Of a stretch of DNA of 9,918 nt, positions 5,024 to 9,918 are shown piece by piece. The DNA is from Moraxellaceae bacterium (GTDB taxonomy: Bacteria; Pseudomonadota; Gammaproteobacteria; Pseudomonadales; UBA3067), in assembly GCA_002401525.1 (NCBI GenBank), contig NVTH01000067.1, positions 1 through 9,918 of the forward strand. The letters run 5' to 3'. A model generated the notes under the pieces. The model worked only from the letters and a program-made list of their open reading frames with translations, did no database searches and was not told the origin of the DNA. The position numbers and the translations under genes were made by a program. Every line of letters starts with the position of its first letter. Position 1 is the stretch's first letter.

Positions 5024-5833
5024 ATGGCCGTTCCGTTCTCTACGGCCTTCAAAAACGGTGATTTTATTAAACCCTCAGTCCAGCACTCCAGCAAAAATAA
5101 CACCCCTTCTTTGGGTGAGAATCTATATCAACGATTACTGCGTCAGATCATCGATGGCGAGCTTACGCCCCACCAGCAGCTGCTTTCCGAGCGCCAGCTT
5201 AGTGAACAATACAATGTGCACCGAGGTTTGGTGCGTGAAGCACTAAAACGACTGGAGGCCCATAAGCTTATAGAAACTCGTCATGGCGGCGGTTCTCGGG
5301 TTTTGGATTTTCGTACCAACGGCGGCTTAGATTTATTAGAGCCGATGATGCTCAAGACGGATGGCTCGCCAAATCTGGAGGTGGTGCAGGACATTATTGA
5401 ATGGCGTGAAGATTTAAGCATCACCTTGGCCTGCCGAGCCAGCCTTCGCAACGGTCCACTACTGGCAGAACAGCTCGATCAAATTATTCTCGAAATGCGG
5501 CAGACTAATCCTGACGATCTTTCTCAGCTGCAGGCGTTGTCCTTACGGTATTGGGATGACATTGCCGACGCCACGCAAAACCTTGCCTACCGACTGGCAC
5601 TCAATTCCTTTAAGGCCGCCTACGCGCCGTTTCAAAATTTAGTGCTGCCGCTGCTTAAAACCGCGCTGCAGGATTTCCAAAGTTATCAAAACTTAGCCGA
5701 TGCCATTCGCTCTGGCGACCCTGAGCAATCGGCTCAAATGGCCCACCGTTTGGTTTCCATAGACGAACATAAAATATCACCCCATAGCGCAGTACGCCGT
5801 AAAAGCGGTTCGAAAGGAGACGCCAGTGGCTAA
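5024..5833 (+). CDS. GntR/FadR-family transcriptional regulator, 269 aa
   Basis: An N-terminal winged helix-turn-helix (about residues 31-96) is followed by an all-helical effector-binding domain (about 100-245). Against E. coli FadR, the DNA-contacting residues Arg35, Arg45, Arg49, His65 and Gly66 correspond without gaps to Arg57, Arg67, Arg71, His87 and Gly88. The start of the effector domain (GGLDLLEPMMLK) also resembles FadR's. Metal-binding His residues of FCD-type domains are not evident, nor is FadR's C-terminal acyl-CoA-contacting GHESGEIW. It is therefore FadR-like with an unknown, possibly acyl or lipid, ligand. Two FadR-type operators precede it. ATG 5024 is the only plausible start but lacks a Shine-Dalgarno motif and gives a 22-residue N-terminal extension. 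It overlaps the next gene by eight bases. Confidence 0.85.
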   Translation: MAVPFSTAFKNGDFIKPSVQHSSKNNTPSLGENLYQRLLRQIIDGELTPHQQLLSERQLSEQYNVHRGLVREALKRLEAHKLIETRHGGGSRVLDFRTNGGLDLLEPMMLKTDGSPNLEVVQDIIEWREDLSITLACRASLRNGPLLAEQLDQIILEMRQTNPDDLSQLQALSLRYWDDIADATQNLAYRLALNSFKAAYAPFQNLVLPLLKTALQDFQSYQNLADAIRSGDPEQSAQMAHRLVSIDEHKISPHSAVRRKSGSKGDASG

Positions 5834-6860
5834 CCATGACGCTTATGATTGGAATCGTTGTCAGTTCACGAGCCGCCCTTATTCGCAAATTCGCAAAGGG
5901 CATTATGAAAGTTATTTTTTACGGGCAAATCACCCCAGTAAAGCCGCTGCCTTTTGGATTCGTTACACTATCTTCGCGCCTAAAAATAAAATAGACCAAG
6001 CCACTGGGGAGTTATGGGCGATCTATTTCGACGGCGAATCCAATCAAGTCACGGCGCTCAAAGATGAATTTCCCATCCGAGAATGCAGTTTTTCAGCGAC
6101 GTCCCTCGATGTTAAAATCGGTGAAGCCGCATTAAGCCCCGGCCATTTAGCAGGTCACATCGCGAATAAAAAGCATCAGTTAAGCTGGCAATTGAACTAT
6201 CAATTCAATGGCCAATCAGATCATCCTAACGCACCTTTATTCTTCCTTAAAAAATCACTTTATCGTAGCCCCCTCCCAAAGGCCAAATCCGTTGTCGGTG
6301 CTCCCAATGTATTATTCAACGGCACGCTGACGGTGAACGATCAAATCATCGACATTAATCAATGGCAAGGCAGCGAGAATCACAATTGGGGCAGTCAACA
6401 CACCGATGAGTATGCCTGGGGCCAAGTGGCGGGTTTCGATGATAGACCCGAGGCTTTTTTGGAATGCATTAGCGCGCGGATTAAAATCGGTCCACTCTGG
6501 AGCCCTCAATTGGGACTGGCGGTATTACGCATTGGCGAAAAAGAGTATCGATTCAACGGTATTAAAAAGGCGTTTCAAGCCAAAGGTCGTTATGACTTCG
6601 GCCATTGGTCTTTAAAAACCAGTAACGGCCAAGAAAATTTAGAGCTGCAGATTCAAGCGCCCAGCCATCACTTTGTCGGGCTCACCTATAACAACCCGCC
6701 AGGTGGGACCCATACCTGTCTAAATACCAAGATCGCTCAATGCACTGCAACGCTCACGGATAAGCATGGCCAGATTACGGAATTAAAAACCCAACACCGC
6801 GCGGCGTTTGAAATTTTGACCGACCGCACCGATCACAAGGTGGACTTGTTAACGTCGTAA
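5826..6860 (+). CDS. AttH/CrtC-like double-lipocalin protein, 344 aa
   Basis: A GTG start at 5826 is supported by AAGGAG eight bases upstream, and the gene overlaps the end of the regulator gene. The protein has no signal peptide or membrane helix. Its central motif (residues 182-200: GSENHNWGSQHTDEYAWGQ) has the His-Asn-Trp-Gly, His and Trp pattern seen in the AttH/CrtC/Svf1-like family of paired lipocalin beta barrels, and the length fits. Family members include carotenoid hydratases (hydroxyneurosporene synthase CrtC) and proteins thought to bind lipids, so a hydrophobic ligand or hydration-type chemistry is plausible. The neighbouring alcohol oxidase suggests it handles the same substrate. 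Family assignment is from memory of motifs. Confidence 0.65.
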   Translation: MANHDAYDWNRCQFTSRPYSQIRKGHYESYFLRANHPSKAAAFWIRYTIFAPKNKIDQATGELWAIYFDGESNQVTALKDEFPIRECSFSATSLDVKIGEAALSPGHLAGHIANKKHQLSWQLNYQFNGQSDHPNAPLFFLKKSLYRSPLPKAKSVVGAPNVLFNGTLTVNDQIIDINQWQGSENHNWGSQHTDEYAWGQVAGFDDRPEAFLECISARIKIGPLWSPQLGLAVLRIGEKEYRFNGIKKAFQAKGRYDFGHWSLKTSNGQENLELQIQAPSHHFVGLTYNNPPGGTHTCLNTKIAQCTATLTDKHGQITELKTQHRAAFEILTDRTDHKVDLLTS

Positions 6861-6897
6861 TTTAGCAAGCCAGACGCTTTTAAGGATAAAAGTAAAC

Positions 6898-8883
6898 GTG
6901 GCAACCGAAATTTTTCCCGCTCAAAAAACAGCGCTGGCATTCATTGAAGTCATACTTCCACCAGGCGAGATTATCGCTGATGTGAACCCCGGCGCACTGC
7001 TTAGCTCCATTGCCCGAACGTTAGGGCGCGCGCCTGGATTGGCCCTAATTTTGTTTATCGGGCTTTGGCTTTTAGAGCTGCGTTGCTTTTTAAGCACTGG
7101 GAAACTGTATCGATCATTGCGCCTTAAGCAACGATTACAATTGCATCAAAATTGGCTTCACAAAAAACCCACGAGTTTTTATTTACGCATTCTGTCACTG
7201 CCATTCAAACTTTCTTATACGCTAAACGACACTACAGTAACGCAGGTGCGCGCTCACAACGATATTCAAGCCAATCGGATTCAAGCCATCACACCCACCC
7301 AAGAGCGATGGCAAAGCAATTTAGCCAAAGCCTCTGAATTAGAATCTAACAATGAAATAGAAGCCGACGTGGTGATTATCGGCACCGGCGCAGGAGGCGC
7401 ACCCGCAGCCTATGAATTGGCAAGCCGTGGGCTCGCGGTGGTGTTGATTGAGGAGGGACGCTACTACCAACGCGCAGATTTTAATGGCAGCGTATTTGAA
7501 ATGATGCAGAAGCTCTACCGCAACTTTGGAGCCACTGGCACCCTCGGTAACGCTGTCATCGCGATGCCACTAGGCAAAAATGTCGGCGGCACCACCACCA
7601 TCAACTCCGGCACCTGCATGCGAACTCCCAGCGAGGTTTTAGAAACTTGGCGAAGCCAAGGATTAGAGTCATTAACCGATGAAGAAATGAAACCCTATTT
7701 CAACGCCGTGGAATACCATTTAAAAGTACAGCCCGCCAATGAAAAATACGTTGGCACCATCGGTGATGTGGTTAAAAAAGGCGCCAACGCAATGGGCTAC
7801 TCTCAACACGGGCCGCTAAAGCGCAACGCGGAGGGCTGCGAGGGCTTGGGCTTATGTCAATTTGGATGTCCGTCCGGGGCGAAACAATCCACTAACGTAA
7901 GTTATATCCCCATGGCGTTAAGAAATGGCGCCATGCTCTACAGTGAATTTAAAGCCAAGCGGCTACTGAGAAAAGGCAATCAAGTCCAGGGCGTCGTCGC
8001 TTACGGCAAAGGTCGTCACGGCAAACCAATTAAACTTATTGTTCGAGCCCAAAAAACCATTCTCTCCATGGGGGCCGTCTACACACCAGACTTTTTAAAC
8101 TATAACGGCATTCACCATCCTCGATTGGGTAAAAATCTTTCCATTCATCCCAGTGGAGTGATTACCGCTTTATACAAGCAGCGCAACTTCAATCATTCGG
8201 AGACAATTCCTCAGGGCTACGGCGTGTTCGATTTAGCGTCACGGGGTTTGGTGTTCGAAGGCGGAACCCCGCCCTTTATAGTCCATTCCATGGTCAATCC
8301 GCGACTAGGAAAACCTTACGTAGCAGAAACCGAACAGTTTCAACACACCGCTTACCTGGGATTTATGATTAAAGATTCATCTCGAGGCAGGGTTAGATCA
8401 ACGCCCCTGCTAGGATTCCCCATTCTCTCTTATCGGATGAATAAAGCCGATTTCAAATTATTTTTAGAAGGCGTTCGGATTCTCGCTGAGCTGCACTTAA
8501 ACGCGGGAGCCGATGCGCTGTATGTCACCGGCAACCCCAAATATGGGCCGATTCACAACCACCAAGAACTAAAACAGCTTTTACAGCAAACACTAAAACC
8601 CTTGGATTTTCTCATATCCGCTTACCACCCCTTGGGCACTTGTGGAATCGCCGGCTCAAAAAAATTAGGCGTGTGCGATTCCGATCATAAAGTCTTCGGC
8701 CAAGAAAACCTTTACGTGATGGACGGCAGCAGTGTTCCCAGCGCACTGGGGGTCAATCCACAAATTACCATCATGGCCTTGGCCACTCGAGCCGCCAGCC
8801 ACTTAGCGGACCAACTTCTGAATCAATCGAGTCAAATTGAAACGCCAATCAAACAAGCCAACCAAAGAGGACACGCCTTATGA
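6898..8883 (+). CDS. Membrane-anchored GMC oxidoreductase, long-chain fatty alcohol oxidase type, 661 aa
   Basis: An N-terminal region of about 150 residues with a hydrophobic helix (about 45-64) precedes a complete FAD-dependent GMC domain. The FAD-binding VVIIGTGAGG lies at 158-167, ending the first strand of the Rossmann fold. The catalytic pair is His577 in YHPLGTC and Asn620 in GVNPQ, followed by ITIMALATRAA. Cys314, Cys320 and Cys324 lie in CEGLGLCQFGCPSGAKQST, a signature of the fatty alcohol oxidase and related bacterial GMC branch. The likely reaction is oxidation of a hydrophobic alcohol to aldehyde at the membrane; the electron acceptor is unknown. GTG 6898 has only a distant AAGGA upstream. 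The 3' end overlaps the next gene by four bases (ATGA). Confidence 0.85.
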   Translation: MATEIFPAQKTALAFIEVILPPGEIIADVNPGALLSSIARTLGRAPGLALILFIGLWLLELRCFLSTGKLYRSLRLKQRLQLHQNWLHKKPTSFYLRILSLPFKLSYTLNDTTVTQVRAHNDIQANRIQAITPTQERWQSNLAKASELESNNEIEADVVIIGTGAGGAPAAYELASRGLAVVLIEEGRYYQRADFNGSVFEMMQKLYRNFGATGTLGNAVIAMPLGKNVGGTTTINSGTCMRTPSEVLETWRSQGLESLTDEEMKPYFNAVEYHLKVQPANEKYVGTIGDVVKKGANAMGYSQHGPLKRNAEGCEGLGLCQFGCPSGAKQSTNVSYIPMALRNGAMLYSEFKAKRLLRKGNQVQGVVAYGKGRHGKPIKLIVRAQKTILSMGAVYTPDFLNYNGIHHPRLGKNLSIHPSGVITALYKQRNFNHSETIPQGYGVFDLASRGLVFEGGTPPFIVHSMVNPRLGKPYVAETEQFQHTAYLGFMIKDSSRGRVRSTPLLGFPILSYRMNKADFKLFLEGVRILAELHLNAGADALYVTGNPKYGPIHNHQELKQLLQQTLKPLDFLISAYHPLGTCGIAGSKKLGVCDSDHKVFGQENLYVMDGSSVPSALGVNPQITIMALATRAASHLADQLLNQSSQIETPIKQANQRGHAL

Positions 8884-9440
8884 TTACCGTCGATGCACCC
8901 ATCAGTTTTTTAGTAGGCGGCGCGATCGCCTTGGCCTGCCGATCCGCTACAGGGGATAAAATACGCGATAGAGATCGTACTTTAGTCCATGGTTTAATTT
9001 TACAGAGCGTCGTACTAACGCCGGTGATTTTATTTTTTATGTTGAGATTCCCCGACTGGGAATGGAACTACATGTTAGATGCTCGACGCTTCTTTTTGGA
9101 AGACAACCCCAGCCTTGGCATTATGCTGGTGGTGATTTTAGTCGCAGTCATGAATCTTAGTTATTTACTTGGCTTTTACTTAACCGAAAAAATGATAAAA
9201 AAAGATCAGCGGCTACAGCCTATCTCTTTACTCGTCCTCGTGTCCATTTCCATGCTCGTGGTGATGTTATCCATGAGTGACCAGGCATTACACATTGGTA
9301 CTTTAGAGGAATACCGAAGCGGCACGGCGCCACTTATTTTTTTTAGCCCACAATTTTTAATCGCTCAATCCATTGCAGGCGTGCTGATTGCGCTGGGCAT
9401 AATCGCCATCATTCGTGCGGCCCATAATTCAGAGGCCTGA
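8880..9440 (+). CDS. Five-helix integral membrane protein, 186 aa
   Basis: Hydrophobic segments at about 7-22, 36-56, 79-101, 114-132 and 157-180 suggest five transmembrane helices. I recognise no conserved domain. The segments between helices contain Trp/Asp (FPDWEWNYMLDARR) and a Glu-rich loop (TLEEYRSG). ATG 8880 overlaps the GMC stop (ATGA), with GAGG about nine bases upstream, so translation is probably coupled. It may anchor the oxidase, pass electrons or help move lipid; all are inferred from position alone. A 5-bp stem (9434-9449) covers the stop codon without a T-run, so transcription probably continues into the next gene. Confidence 0.75.
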   Translation: MITVDAPISFLVGGAIALACRSATGDKIRDRDRTLVHGLILQSVVLTPVILFFMLRFPDWEWNYMLDARRFFLEDNPSLGIMLVVILVAVMNLSYLLGFYLTEKMIKKDQRLQPISLLVLVSISMLVVMLSMSDQALHIGTLEEYRSGTAPLIFFSPQFLIAQSIAGVLIALGIIAIIRAAHNSEA

Positions 9441-9455
9441 TCCAAGGCCACTTCA

Positions 9456-9532
9456 TGCGCAATAAATCAATAATCAAGGATTAGGTCATGATCACCCTCA
9501 ATCGATTAATGATCACCTGGGTTTATTGCGCA
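9456..9532 (+). repeat. 11-bp inverted repeat enclosing the start of the START-domain gene
   Basis: TGCGCAATAAA (9456-9466) and TTTATTGCGCA (9522-9532) are perfect inverted copies separated by 55 bases. The enclosed segment contains AAGGA (9476-9480), the ATG at 9488, a small TAATC/GATTA hairpin with the AAGG in its loop, and a direct repeat ATGATCACC at 9488-9496 and 9509-9517. In the mRNA this could fold into a structure controlling access to the start. Confidence 0.4.
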
Positions 9533-9918
9533 CTCTTATGCATCAACATTTTTATGGCGAATTGTTACGCCTCCTCGCCGCAAGCAGTCAACCTACAAGC
9601 GATCAACCCGCCTACCTATACCAAACCGTCTGCGTTAAATCATATCGCAGTGCCTCGATTACAAAATTTCGATATTGATTTTCATACCTTGGCACGCTGG
9701 ACACAAGCAGGGCAAATTCTGCTATTGCATAACCCTCAGTCTTATTCAGATAATCTTTCGCTACGCTTTGTCAGCAGCTTTATCACCCTCGATGCCTCAA
9801 TCGACGAAATAAATAAAACCCTTAGAGACTTTGAACATTACCCAGATTTTATGCCGCAAGTAGTGAGTACTGATGTAACTCAGCGGCCTCCCGATGGCGT
9901 GGACGTGGATTTCCGATT
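9488..9918 (+). CDS. Exported START/COQ10-like lipid-binding protein, N-terminal part (cut by window edge)
   Basis: The frame is open for 143 codons to the right edge. An N-terminal signal peptide (hydrophobic core about 11-24, likely cleavage after CYA at residue 28) sends it to the periplasm. A segment at about residues 95-125 (ASIDEINKTLRDFEHYPDFM, then PQVVST) is the typical opening of SRPBCC/START-type domains related to COQ10 and polyketide cyclases, which bind hydrophobic ligands in a deep pocket. ATG 9488 has AAGGA seven bases upstream; an in-frame ATG at 9509 also precedes the signal core but lacks a binding site. It lies 47 bp after the membrane protein gene, probably in the same operon, and may carry the lipid substrate or product. 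Confidence 0.7.
   Translation, partial: MITLNRLMITWVYCALLCINIFMANCYASSPQAVNLQAINPPTYTKPSALNHIAVPRLQNFDIDFHTLARWTQAGQILLLHNPQSYSDNLSLRFVSSFITLDASIDEINKTLRDFEHYPDFMPQVVSTDVTQRPPDGVDVDFR

Noticed and set aside
4390..5103. A 237-codon minus-strand frame extending the VOC gene upstream
   Set aside because: The VOC domain is complete from 4758, a ribosome binding site sits just before that ATG, and the extension would run through the operators and into the divergent regulator gene.
9434..9449. Stem GGCCT/AGGCC at the end of the five-helix membrane protein gene as an intrinsic terminator
   Set aside because: The stem is only five base pairs and has no following T-run; the next gene starts shortly after on the same strand.
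1..9918. CRISPR arrays, tRNA or rRNA genes, integron integrase, transposase genes
   Set aside because: No regularly spaced direct repeats, no tRNA- or rRNA-like sequence, and no frame with recombinase or transposase motifs was seen.

Overview
The window looks like a chromosomal stretch from a gammaproteobacterium, probably a marine or environmental one. The evidence is a FadR-like regulator matching E. coli FadR at every DNA-contacting residue, an E. coli-type SOS box, lipoprotein lipoboxes, and an integron-type gene cassette array. The genus cannot be named from the sequence. The window has two unlike halves: an AT-rich left half of small hypothetical genes on the minus strand (about 1-4090), and a less AT-rich right half built around a plus-strand metabolic operon (about 5024 to the right edge).

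Left half. Five to six short genes lie head to tail on the minus strand. Four junctions carry imperfect palindromes with the layout of integron attC sites: 277-401 (125 bp), 1602-1662 (61 bp), 2123-2181 (59 bp) and 2625-2689 (65 bp). The 59-bp site is close to textbook. Stop codons of two cassette genes fall inside attC sites, so the sites encode their last residues. No integrase gene is present, so within the window this is a cluster of attC sites lacking an integrase (CALIN) or the interior of a larger array. Cargo, in transcription order, is a small lipoprotein, a 159-aa protein of unknown function, a small membrane protein, a 98-aa unknown, a membrane-anchored TPR protein and a doubtful 29-codon ORF. 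A gene-poor stretch (2690-3225) and an EF-hand lipoprotein gene (3226-4026) follow.

Middle. A VOC/glyoxalase-fold gene (4390-4758, minus) is divergent from a GntR/FadR-family regulator gene (5024-5833, plus). The region between them holds a 19-bp perfect palindrome overlapping a strong LexA-box match at the VOC promoter, and two overlapping FadR-type operators just before the regulator gene.

Right half. The regulator heads a tightly packed plus-strand series: an AttH/CrtC-like double-lipocalin protein, a membrane-anchored GMC alcohol oxidase of the long-chain fatty alcohol oxidase type, a five-helix membrane protein, and an exported START/COQ10-like lipid-binding protein cut by the right edge. 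Together they suggest an acyl-responsive module for binding, oxidising and moving a hydrophobic alcohol or similar lipid. The substrate and the integrated pathway are inference; I do not recognise it as a described system.
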